From Branchipolynoe longqiensis (Eukaryota > Annelida > Polychaeta > Phyllodocida > Polynoidae): a stretch of DNA of 64,000 nucleotides. Every line of letters begins with the position of its first letter. Position 1 is the stretch's first letter. The DNA lies in assembly GCA_030323885.1 (NCBI GenBank), contig CM059186.1:24323849-24387848 (forward strand), read 5' to 3'. Under the pieces are notes generated by a model, which ran no database searches, was not told where the DNA came from, and saw nothing but the letters and a program-made list of their open reading frames with translations. This document shows positions 22,519 to 32,171 of this stretch, in pieces. Both the position numbers and the translations under genes were made by a program.

Positions 22519-22831
22519 GGCGGAGGGCTCCTCGGCCCCCCCCTCTACCAGAACTCTGACATTTGCTCCTTATGGGCCCCTCCTCTTGTTCTCTTCTGCT
22601 CCTCATGAGCCCCTCACTATTGCTCCTCACGAGCTGTTGCTCCTCATGAGCCCTCTTTATTGCTCTCTGCCTCCTCAGCCTGTACCCACCTCTGTTGCCC
22701 TGCTTGTACCGTTTACCTTACATGTCTCATATGTTTTTGTTCCTTATCACTGTTCTCTGTATTTGCCCGAGGCCTCACAATAAACGCCTCAGTTTTCCCA
22801 CCTCCGCCTCTGTTCTTCCTTCTCGCGCATC
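22519..22831 (+). repeat. Split direct repeat B1
   Basis: From GGCGGAGGGCTCCTCGG to TCTCGCGCATC; contains AATAAA at 22779. Matches 23283-23592. Confidence 0.8.
22779..22784 (+). terminator. Polyadenylation signal in B1
   Basis: AATAAA in CACAATAAACGCCTCAG, conserved at 23541 in B2. Confidence 0.6.
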
Positions 22832-23244
22832 GGTCGTAATGCGAAGCATTTCGTTTGATGCGAGGGAAGGGAGAGCGACTCACCCCCCCCCCCCCCCCCC
22901 CCCCTCTATTATATACCTACCCCCTTTCTCCCAGTCACTCCGATGCCTTGCGCTGCGACGCCCGCATGCTCACCCTCCCATTCCCTCCCATCCCCCCCCC
23001 CCCCTCCCCCTGAGCGAATCCACCCCCCCCTCCTGCCACTGCTCACTTCCATCCTGTTTCCCCCCTCGCTCCTGAGCGACTCATCAAGCACCCACCCCGC
23101 CACTGCTCACCTCCCCCCGGCCCTGAGCGACTCACACCCCACCTGCCTCTGCTCACTTCCCCCCTTATAAGGCCGCCCGCCGGCCTCCCTCAGGCACTCA
23201 GCCTCCAGCCGCCTTCCAGCTCTCTGCCCCTTCTTCTCCACCCA
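22832..23244 (+). repeat. Split direct repeat A2
   Basis: Second copy of the promoter-like part, directly abutting B1 at ...GCGCATC/GGTCG.... TATA-like element at 23164-23171. Confidence 0.8.
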
Positions 23245-23282
23245 CCCACCCAACTCTCCCTCCTCTACCCTCCCCCCTCTGC

Positions 23283-23592
23283 GGCGGAGGGCTCCTCGGC
23301 CCCCCCTCAACCAGAACTCTGACATTGCTCCCTATGAGCCCTTCCTGTATTTATCTTCTGCTCCTCATGAGCCCCTCACTTATTGCTCCTCACGAGCCTG
23401 TTGCTCCTCATGAGCCCTCTTATTGCTCTCTGCCTCCTCAGCCTGTTACCTCCTCTGTTGCCCTGCTTGTACCGTTTACCTTACATGTCCCATATGTTTC
23501 TGTTCTCTCACTCTTCTCTGTATGTTGCCCGAGGCGTCACAATAAACGCCTCAGTTTCCCACATCCGCCTCTGTTCTTCCTTCTCGCGCATC
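23283..23592 (+). repeat. Split direct repeat B2
   Basis: Second copy of the 3' part, AATAAA at 23541-23546, ending at the boundary with the MITE-G host sequence. Confidence 0.8.
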
Positions 23593-24016
23593 AGGTTTTT
23601 TTGGGGGAGCGTACGGCGGCGTAGGCGCATTACGTCAGCATACGCCGCCATATGCTCCGCATACGTTGTCATGTGCCGCTGTATGCCGCCATATGCTTTC
23701 TCCCGTCCGTCCGTCCAAATGTTTTTGTGCATGCTCAAAAAATCTTGGCGTATGGTCCATACGCTACTCATACGCCGGCATATGCTCCTCGTACGCTGGG
23801 GGTATGCCAGCATATGCTAGGGGTATGCCAGCGTACGCTACTCATACGCTCAACTTGCATCACGGGCATATCTCTGGCGTATCTCAGGCGTATGCAGCAC
23901 ACGCAGAACCTACAACTTGCATATGGGAGCGTATTCATAGCGTATGCAAAGCGTATGAGTAGCGTATGGCGCCGTATGCCTGACCTATGGTCTCGGTATA
24001 TACACTCCTAAATTAA

Positions 24017-25509
24017 AGTTGCATGGTCCGATGAAATATAATTTTGTCAAAATTAAAACAACTACTTACATTTGATGCTATATATCCAACTTAGATATTG
24101 GTCTATTAGCTAATGATTTGGGACAGTATATACAGAATAACCAGTGAGTTTATAACCTCACCCCTTTGAACACTCAGTTTGAAACACCCATTATGCAGGA
24201 AGGCCATTAACCAATTAGGCCAATCTCGTGACCCCATTAGCCCCCCCAACCAAGTAGGCCTGCTGTGCAGGGTCATAGAGGGGAAGGGGATATGAGGTGG
24301 ATGTGTGTGTATGTGTCTGTGTGTTTCCTGACCTGATTTTACAGAGACACAGAGACAGACATACACACAGACATACACACACAGACATACACACACAAGA
24401 CATACACACACAGACATACACACAGACAGACATGCATAGACATAGACATACACACACAGACACACAGACACACATACATATACATACAGACAGACATACA
24501 GACAGACATACACACAGCCATACACACACAGACATACATACACAGACATACACACATACAGACACCCATAGATCGGCACACACAGACAGACATACACAGA
24601 CAGCACACACATACACAGAAACACACACATGCACACACCTGACATACACAGATACACATACACCCAACCTGACTTTGCAGAGAGAGCCACACACACACAG
24701 ACACACACAGACACCCACAGACAGACACACACAGACATACACACACAGACATACATACACACATACACACACAGACACATACATACACACATACATACAT
24801 ACACACAGACACACAAACACACAGATATGCACACACCCGACATACACAGACACATACACCTGACCTGACTTTGCAGAGAGAGAGACACACCCACATACAG
24901 AAACACATAGACAGCCGCACACAGGCAGAGGCAGACACACATATACATGCACACACATACATACACAGACACACACACATACATACATACACAGACACAT
25001 CCATACACACACAGACACACATACACCACAGACATACATACACACATACATACACACATACACAGCACAGAAACACACAGATGGACACACACAGACATAC
25101 ACACAGACAGACACACACACAGATACATACAGACATACATAGACAGACAGACACAAGCAGACAACAGACACACATTTTTTTTTTTAAAGCCCTAGTGCCA
25201 TGGGCCTATGTCACTAATCCATTCCCAGAATGTTACCAACCCAACCAGGAATACCTACCTACAGTCCTGTAAGGTTCCAGGTCATCTCACATCACGTGGT
25301 CACCGCGAGATGACATCTGGGTCATAGCCACAGGACTTTTGGCAAGCTTGTCGAAATTATTTTTGGTTCTTTCAGCTCATATTACTTCAAAACTAATCAT
25401 CTTTAATCAAAATCACTCCGGAGTAATGATTAGTAGCTTGTAACGATCAATTTGATATATTTATCTAAAAAATAAGACAAAAATTCAAAGGCCATCGGAC
25501 CATGCAACT
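24017..25509 (+). mobile_element. MITE-T copy T4 carrying a satellite
   Basis: TTAA at 24013-24016 and 25510-25513. TIRs are identical to one another and share a variant: AGTTGCATGGTCCGATG and CATCGGACCATGCAACT. Family sequence is seen only at the two ends (24017-24115, ~25361-25509); between them lie ~180 bp of unmatched DNA, a satellite and ~190 bp more. Confidence 0.8.
24327..25172. repeat. ACACACAGACATAC satellite with higher-order unit
   Basis: Tandem ACAGACATACACAC-type repeats. A boundary motif, CCTGACTTTGCAGAGAGAG (first copy CCTGATTTTACAGAGACAC), recurs near 24330, 24664 and 24862, which shows a higher-order organisation. Long ORFs on both strands (for example Cys/Val-rich on minus) are by-products of the repeat. 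Confidence 0.9.
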
Positions 25510-25650
25510 TTAATCACCAAAAAATGTCACAGTATGCTCCCATATGCTCCTCATAGGTTCCACATACGCTGAAAACCACCCGAGAGGTCACCAAAGGTCA
25601 TGATAGGCCGGCACGCGCAGGACTTACGCCGTAATGTGACAGGGCCTTAA

Positions 25651-26589
25651 TGTTTCTGTATGCCAGGCTGTCTGAGCACCAGAGATACCATAAACTCTCC
25701 CCAGTCAGTTCACACCTGATGGCCCTCTTCAACAAACTCATAAGGAAGAAAGGGAAGACAAGATTGACAGTGAAGATGTTGTGCTTTATTGGCATCAACT
25801 CCTGTTCACCTACTAGTGACCTATCAACCTGACCCCTTACCTTCTGTCCACACAGAGTCTCATTACCTCTTTAGTATGTCTATGAATCAGTGCCTACAGC
25901 CCATTGAACCGGAGTCCCATGGTTGTTGCACACAGCTCAGTTTGTACATATGAAAGGTGGTAGCATCAGACAGATTGTCTGGGTCCCTGCTCTAGAGGTG
26001 AGTGTGTCTCACTCAAGAGTCAGGACTAGAGTGTCCCTGCCCAGTGTGTCTGGAGCAGTGTCTCGAATAATTAATATCAAAGTGAGGCTAGTATGGTCAG
26101 GTGGGGCAAGGGAGTGCAGGTGACTGAGTATCCTACAGCCAGCCAATCAGGCACCCTCCAGAGCCTGGGTGGCGACGCCCCCAGTATGGGTGGCTGTCAC
26201 TCAATCCAGCTGTAGGTGGTGTCCATACTGTATGCAGATGAGCCTGGTGTGCTTGCCCATCGGCCCTGTGGTAGCAGTTAGTTGCAGACAGTTACAATAA
26301 ATATATATATATATATATATTAAAAATGTCCTTTTCCTCCACTTGCACTCTTTATGGGTGCATAGAGGGAGCATTTCACCAAACATTCACTGTCTCTTAT
26401 ATAGGAACATCTCACAATCTCAGTCACTATGTATGAACATATATTTCTCATAGCTTAATATGTCACGCAGCGAATGGGGCAATCATTGCTTTTAGATTAC
26501 ATAACCTTGGTCCCCACTCCGTCGCCTGAAGATAAAAATGCTCTCTGCCAATGTATATTTCCGAACTGAAAATCCGTATATTATTACAC
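25651..26589. other. No recognised gene; possible untranslated region
   Basis: Unique-looking sequence with ORFs of at most 66 codons. ACAATAAATATATA near 26294 could be a polyadenylation signal, followed by a TA run. I cannot attach it to a gene. Confidence 0.4.
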
Positions 26590-26848
26590 AATGACTTAAA
26601 AATTGATACTTGTCACTTCCTAGCCTGGTGCTCGGCATTATTAGGATAGGGCAAGGACTGGTTAGCTCAGTGTCAGGATAATGTGACTGAGTGGGTTATC
26701 GGGTCATGGTGTCGGTGGCCTGATTTCCCAATGGGGCAGCACTATAAAATTGCCATGAGTGCATACTGTCACAAGTCGTACCCGTCCTGATATGACCTTA
26801 GATGTTGCTAGGACATAAAACAACAACAAACAAACAAAACAAACCCAA
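26590..26848 (+). mobile_element. SINE-A copy, headless
   Basis: Starts at AATGACTTAAAAATTGATAC and ends in CAAA repeats, directly followed by a piece of repeat R. Confidence 0.8.
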
Positions 26849-27985
26849 GAATAGTCGTGTCTTATAGATATATACTGAATGTAGCCAATTGCCGCAGACC
26901 CTATTTAAAAAAACATACATTACTCATGTATCAAAGGGGTCAAAGAGACCCACCACACATCTTTCCCACACAAAACAAACTAGACCATTGTTGATGTAGT
27001 GGAAAGTCACCTTGTATTTGTATTTGATAAATTTATATTATTCTCAGGTAAACAAACTAACCAATCAATGTGTAAAATGTCCCGATAATTAGACATTGGA
27101 GGATGGTGTGAACTAGTCTATAGTGGATTACAAGTGTTATATGAAAAGGTAAATGATATATAGGGCCAGAGGCATTAAGGTATTGTGTGGTGCTGGTGAT
27201 CCTTTGCTGAGTTTATATAGACATTATGTAGTTTATAGATAGTGTGAGAGGGGCACTACTCTTAGTGTGACAGAGCCTTAGCAGCTCTGCGCACATACCC
27301 CCCGCCCCAACTGTTATTTACGGATCACTGCACACCCAGACACAACAGGGCACTGTAGCCATAAACAACCAAGGCTTGGATACAAGCATGTTGAATGTTC
27401 ATTGGTTGATTGAAGAATGCCTACTGCTGATTGGAGGAGCTGGTCAGGTGTGACAGCCATCTTGGATTCTCCAACCTATATAATAATAAAACATTCCTTC
27501 TGCACACTCTATACTCTGTCTTTCTTACTCTTGCCTGTAGTGATTTCATATTTAGCCTGCCGACACAACCACAACTGCCAGCCGTCGACTTTACAAATGG
27601 TTGACATTGGCAGATGCTACGTCCAGTGTTATTGTTATCGGTCTCATGTGTCTCTATTCTCATTCTCTCCCCATCCTACTCCTTTTCCCACCCCCTTCTC
27701 TCCGCTTTTTAACCCCTGTCTCCCATTCCTTCTTCTCCCTTCACCATCCGCCCGCTTCTCTCCCCCCCCCCCCCTCTCTCTCTCGCACGCTCTCTCTCTC
27801 TCTCTCTTTCTGTCTTGTATTGCATCATCACCGTTGACTCCAATGTGTGCTTCTCGTATCATGCTTAGATGGGTTAAATAAAGATATAACGCACTGAGCA
27901 TACCCATGCATACCACCTATCGTAACCCCCCTGCAGCCTAGTCAAAACTATATTGACGATTCACATATTGATAGCGAATTAAAAT
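26849..27985. other. No gene seen; pyrimidine-rich tract
   Basis: A TATATAATAATAAAACATTC stretch near 27478 and a CT-rich tract with (CT)n at 27776-27806. A 154-codon plus ORF at 27417 spans the low-complexity tract and is not convincing. Confidence 0.45.
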
Positions 27986-27989
27986 ACAT

Positions 27990-28312
27990 TAAAAACTGTC
28001 GTGGGGGTGATGAAAATGGGAAATATTGCGCCTAGAGCGGGACTCGAACCCACATCTCTTTGCACTCCGGGCCAGTGTGCTAACCATTACACCACCTAGG
28101 CTCCCTGATATCACCATACTACCCATGCCTACCTGTCTATGCGGCTTCTTGCCTGAGAGGTCATTGCAGACCACTACACTCGTCCCCCAGGAATTGTCTT
28201 TTAATGCTTACAATTACATACCTACAGGCAATGCACTTACACATACATACACAGGGCAGGTTCAACAACCATACAGCGCTGAGCTTGTACAGGATCCTGG
28301 TCATGGCAACCA
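27990..28312 (-). mobile_element. SINE-D copy in tandem array, unit 1
   Basis: Minus-strand head reads GGAGCCTAGGTGGTGTAATG, GTTAGCACACTGGCCCGGAG and GTGGGTTCGAGTCCCGC (boxes A and B of a tRNA-like promoter). The non-tRNA part contains CTTACAATTACATACCTAC. The unit repeats head-to-tail at 28313 and 28633. Confidence 0.8.
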
Positions 28313-28632
28313 GTGTCATGGGGGTGATGAAAATGGGAAATATTGAGCCTAGAGCGGGACTCGAACCCACATCTCTTTGCTCTCTGGGCCAGTGTGCTAA
28401 CCATTACACCACCTAGGCTCCCTAATATCACCATACTACCCATACCTACCTGTCTATGCGGCTTCTTGCCTGAGAGGTCATTGCAGACCACTACACTCGT
28501 CCCCCAGGAATTGTCTTTTAATGCTTACAATTACATACCTACAGGCAATGCACTTACACATACATACACAGGGCAGGTTCAACAACCATACAGCGCTTAG
28601 CTTGTACAGGATCCTGGTCACGGCAACCAGTG
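28313..28632 (-). mobile_element. SINE-D tandem unit 2
   Basis: About 95% like unit 1 by eye, same length (~320 bp), joined at GGCAACCAGTGTCATGGGGG. Confidence 0.8.
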
Positions 28633-28815
28633 TCATGGGGGGTGATGAAAATGGGAAATATTGTGCCTAGAGCGGGACTCGAACCCACATCTCTTTGCTC
28701 TCTGGGCCAGTGTGCTAACCATTACACCACCTAGGCTCCCTGATATCACCATACTACCCACGCCTACCTGTCTATGTGGCTTCTTGCCTGAGAGGTCAGT
28801 GCAGACCACTACAAA
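28633..28815 (-). mobile_element. SINE-D tandem unit 3, truncated
   Basis: Head region and following ~100 bp, stopping at GCAGACCACTACAAAACC. Confidence 0.75.
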
Positions 28816-29121
28816 ACCAACACACACAAAATATAACTATTTTTATTCCCTCTTGTGTTGTCATGTTTGAAAAAATAAACGCCCCTTAAAAATTCGATAC
28901 ATCTCAGAAAAAAAGACTTTCCAGTTTATCTTTCGCATTGAATAATTTGATAATGCGTGTAATTAATTAATTTACGTGTGCTTATTTTAACGGACATTAT
29001 TATTCATGGTCATGAATGTAGACATTCACTTTGATGGCTACATTCATCCACTGATAGTAGGCATCTATTGACGTCTGATTGTGTGTCATATTATGATTCT
29101 TCGTCGTCGTCATCTTCTTCT

Positions 29122-29440
29122 ACCGGACGCGGTGGCCGAACACATAGAGTGCAGACTTCTCGTGCGGAAGGTAGTGAGCTCGATTCCCGGCCGAGTTAAA
29201 CCAATGACTTATAAAATTGATACCTAGCCTCACGTTCGGAATTAGTAGGATATCATAATGACTGTTTAGCACAGTAGCAGGATAATGTGACTGTGGGATA
29301 TCGGGTTATGGTGTTGGTGGCCTGGTCTCCGAATGGGGCAGCATTATAAAGTCGCCATCAGTGTGCACTGTTCCAAGTTGTTCCCATACTGATATGACCT
29401 TAAATGTTGCTCGGACATAAAACAACAACAAACACACACG
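29122..29440 (+). mobile_element. SINE-A copy, full length
   Basis: First head type (GACGCGGTGGCCGAACAC) with a diverged body and CAAA/CACA tail. Confidence 0.8.
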
Positions 29441-29578
29441 CACTCTTCTTTTTCTTCTGATCATATCGCAGTGAACTCCCACATTGAGACGTTTAGAGTT
29501 GTTGCTCTTCAGAAATCACTATTCACATGGCTTACCCCCAGTCTTGAGCCCGTGATGTTCATATGTCAGTCTGCTAAA

Positions 29579-30036
29579 GGCCCTGTCACATTACGGCATA
29601 TGGCGGTAGTGTATGCTGGTGTATGCGGTTTTTGACCCATACACGATCATACGCCATCATACACTACGCACAAGGTCCCAGCGGCATCTGAAGTGTATGC
29701 CCAGCCTATCCCTAACCTATGCCTAACCTACCCCTAGCCTATGGCAGCATATTCAAAGCACATCCCGACCTATGCGCGGCGTACTGTGATGAGGTTTGAC
29801 GGTTGTGATTAAAAAGTTCAGCATATGCCCAACCTATGCATAACCTATGTCGGCGTACGCATAGCGTATGTCGAGCGTATGAGCAGCGTATGAGTGTTTG
29901 AGCATGCTCAATTTTTTTTTGGACAGACGGGCGTATGATGGCATATGCATAGCGTATGCATAGCATATGCGAAGCGTATGACGGCGTATGGGTCGAAAAT
30001 CCATACGCTAACGCCATACGCCGTAGTGTGACACCA
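29579..30036. mobile_element. MITE-G element G2
   Basis: Left end GGCCCTGTCACATTACGGC, right end GCCGTAGTGTGACACCAC (imperfect inverted repeats). The interior is built of GCGTATG/CATACGC words on both strands. No ORF with protein character. Confidence 0.7.
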
Positions 30037-30050
30037 CTTTTACAGAACGT

Positions 30051-30359
30051 TGGGGGTACGCAAGAGACACCCGGCGGGTGTCAATCCAGCATACGCCCAA
30101 CCTATGCCGACATACCCCATACCTATGCATAACCTATGCCGGCGTATGCATAGCGTACGCCTAGCATATGAGCAGCGTATGATCCATATGCTGCCATACG
30201 CTGAAAATTTTGAGCATGGAAACAGGCTTGTTAGAGGATCGGCGTATGATGGCGTATGCATAGCGTATGCGTAGCGTATGGCGGTGTATACCGACATATA
30301 TGACGTAACGTGCTTACGCCGCCGTACGCTCCCGCAAAAATCCCTAATGTGACAGCCCC
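30051..30359. mobile_element. MITE-G element G3, right part
   Basis: GCGTATG-rich interior and right end CTAATGTGACAGCCCC followed by TTAA (30360-30363). The left end is not recognisable. Confidence 0.6.
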
Positions 30360-30395
30360 TTAAAGATTCCAATAAAGTAATCTTCACATGCTATT

Positions 30396-30705
30396 GTCGT
30401 GGGGGTGATGAAAATGGGAAATATTGTGGAACTCGAATTCACATCTCTTTGCATTCCGGGAGAGTGTGCTAACCATTACACCACCTAGCCTCCCTGATAT
30501 CACCACGCCTACCTGTCTATGTGGTTACTTGCCTGAGAGGTCAGTGCAGCCTACTACACTCGTCCCACTGGAATTGTAAGTCTTTTAAATGGTCATTTAA
30601 TGCTTACAATTACATATCTACAGGCAATGCACTTACACATACATACACAGGGTAGGTTCAACAACCATACAGCGCATAGCATGTACATGATCCTGGTCAT
30701 GGAAC
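30396..30705 (-). mobile_element. SINE-D copy, second tandem array unit 1
   Basis: Same unit as at 27990 with small deletions in the head. Confidence 0.75.
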
Positions 30706-30885
30706 CAGTGTCATGGGGGGGTGATGAAAATGGGAAATATTGTGCCTAGAGTGGGACTCGAACCCACATCTCTCTGGGCCAGTGTGCTAACCATTACACC
30801 ACCTAGACTCCCTGATATCAATACACTACCCACGCCTACCTGTCTATGTGGCTCCTTGCCTGAGAGGTCAGTGCCGACCACTACA
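30706..30885 (-). mobile_element. SINE-D copy, second array unit 2, truncated
   Basis: Head and adjacent part, ending at ACCACTACACTA, as in the 28633 unit. Confidence 0.75.
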
Positions 30886-30902
30886 CTATATTAAATCATG
30901 GC

Positions 30903-31017
30903 TATATTAAATCTACACATAAGTCGATTCTCCGTGACCAGTCATAAAAAAACACCAAAAGAAAACCCACATGCCTATCGGCAACTACCCAAGAAAAGTC
31001 GTGTCTTATAGATCTAT
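30903..31017 (+). repeat. Interspersed repeat R (copy 2)
   Basis: Longest copy of the repeat seen at 20199 and 26841, ending near AGATCTATACTGAATG. Confidence 0.55.
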
Positions 31018-31402
31018 ACTGAATGTCGGTTAATCCGAACTATCGGTTAATCCAAACAAAATTGTCGGCCCCAGGCCACTTCCGGTACAGTTAAACCAAA
31101 CTTTCATGTGGTTTAAAGGTCATCTGAGACTTTTTTATATGATAAATGGTAGTATTTTGCCAGGTCGCCGAAAAAGTTTGGATTAACCGATCGTTTGATT
31201 CAACCGAGGTTGGTTTAATGTTGTTAAACTGTATACACATAAAAAAACAATAATCATAGTGTCCACATACATTGTACATTCATAATGCACCCCCGTTTTT
31301 GCCAAAGCCAAGACAAAGTCAAAGCTCGGTTAAACCAATGATCGGTTAATCCAAACAAATTTCTAGTGTCCCTTCAAGTTTGGTTTAACGGGGTTACACT
31401 GT
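31018..31402. mobile_element. Pogo-like MITE sequence, probably nested
   Basis: GGTTAATCC and GGTTTAACC motifs in both orientations. An inner unit starts TACAGTTAAACCAAAC (31090) and ends GTTGTTAAACTGTA (~31226). The outer right end is GTTACACTGTATA (~31402). CAGT...ACTG ends flanked by TA suggest Tc1/mariner-pogo MITEs; exact borders are unclear. Confidence 0.5.
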
Positions 31403-31521
31403 ATATAGTGGCGCCACCTGACCCAACTGTGAAAAGAGATCACCCATAAAGTAGTACACAACATATGGGTGATAATATAGGGAACATTCACTTTCACGCC
31501 TTTATACTCGCATAATTCTTA

Positions 31522-31523
31522 TA

Positions 31524-31562
<39 letters not shown>
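31522..31562. repeat. (TA)n microsatellite
   Basis: TA run next to the CGCCTTTATACTCGCATAAT segment (31498-31517) shared with 2250-2269. Confidence 0.85.
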
Positions 31563-31566
<4 letters not shown>

Positions 31567-31625
31567 TTCACATCGGCTATATATATAACATGCCCATCGA
31601 CTATATATCCATATAAATGAATGGC

Positions 31626-31729
31626 AATGCTCAGCTCACCGCGACCGGGTCTGTAAATGCGAGTGGCCCGCAAACTCGTTGCGGGCCCGAAAAGCTCTAG
31701 GCTCGATAAATGGGTCTCCCACTTCATAT
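31626..31729 (-). repeat. Ngaro split repeat, distal copy
   Basis: Same as 36104-36207 (two differences). Contains the hairpin GGCCCGCAA/TTGCGGGCC. In the upstream copy the minus strand opens the Gag frame (MKWETHLSSLELFGP). Confidence 0.8.
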
Positions 31730-31733
31730 AAAA

Positions 31734-31778
31734 TTTGGTCTGAGGTCTTTTATGTAACTCTCTGGCAAGAAAACAGCC
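31734..31778 (-). repeat. Ngaro 45-bp repeat, second copy
   Basis: GTTTTCTTGCCAGAGAGTTA on the minus strand; pairs with 32016-32060, 237 bp away. Confidence 0.8.
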
Positions 31779-32015
31779 TTGCCTAATCAAATACAAAATT
31801 TTCAAATCGGTGGAAGAATGGCACAAGCTGGCGCAGAACCTTGAATATATATCAACGGCAGACACGCCGGTACCAGGAGCCAGCCAACGCGCCTGCGCGC
31901 TGCTAAGGTCCGCGCTCATACAACCTTGAAACGACTTCTTCTCCGATACCTATATATATATAATGTTATTATATAATTTATAGGAAGTTCTACGAAGAGA
32001 CAAGGAACAATAATA

Positions 32016-32060
32016 TTTGGTCTAAGGTCTTTTATGTAACTCTCTGGCAAGAAAACAGCC
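32016..32060 (-). repeat. Ngaro 45-bp repeat, first copy
   Basis: First copy in minus-strand order, ~110 bp after the recombinase stop codon. Confidence 0.8.
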
Positions 32061-32171
32061 AAAAGGAGCGAAGCAAACCACCCAGACAAAATATCTGATA
32101 TAATAAGAAATATCTTAATATAATATATATAATCTTTTTCCTTTCTTCACTTAAGGATCTAGATTATAGAA

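Larger units (their letters stand above)
20404..23592 (+). mobile_element. Gag-only retroelement with split direct repeats
   Basis: A 3.19-kb GC-rich (far above its surroundings) insertion. Two tandem units begin GGTCGTAATGCGAAGCAT and end TCTCGCGCATC: 20404-22831 and 22832-23592. Each has a promoter-like part with TTATAAGG (A) and a 3' part with AATAAA (B); only the first has a gag-like ORF between them. The order is A1-gag-B1-A2-B2, the split-direct-repeat layout described for PAT/Ngaro tyrosine-recombinase retrotransposons. No RT or recombinase frame is present. No target duplication is seen at its ends, as expected for recombinase-mediated integration. Confidence 0.75.
20390..25646. mobile_element. 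MITE-G element G1, host of nested insertions
   Basis: Left end GGGGCTGTCACATT at 20390-20403, right end GTAATGTGACAGGGCC ending 25646, followed by TTAA (25647-25650; TAAA at the left). The body is GTATGC/GCATAC-rich at 23593-24012 and 25514-25646. Two later insertions account for most of the length: the split-direct-repeat retroelement (20404-23592) and MITE-T T4 (24017-25509). Removing the first gives CACATT-AGGTTTTT, the arrangement seen in the right end of the related copy at 30330-30359. Confidence 0.75.

Noticed and set aside
20404..23592. Conventional LTR retrotransposon or Helitron
   Set aside because: The ORF lies within the first repeat unit, not between two full LTRs, and there is no target duplication; the ends also lack the TC...CTRR signature of Helitrons.
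24106..25272. Long ORFs on both strands (up to 355 codons, Cys/Val-rich or Thr/His-rich)
   Set aside because: They translate the ACACACAGACATAC satellite; composition is two to four residue types and several frames are open at once.
27417..27881. Possible LTR around a TATATAATAATAAAACATTC stretch
   Set aside because: No second copy, no flanking duplication and no primer-binding site could be seen in the window.
31494..31919. 141-codon minus ORF as an intact second Gag
   Set aside because: Only the ~100 bp shared with the Ngaro Gag start is element-like; the rest runs into a TA microsatellite.
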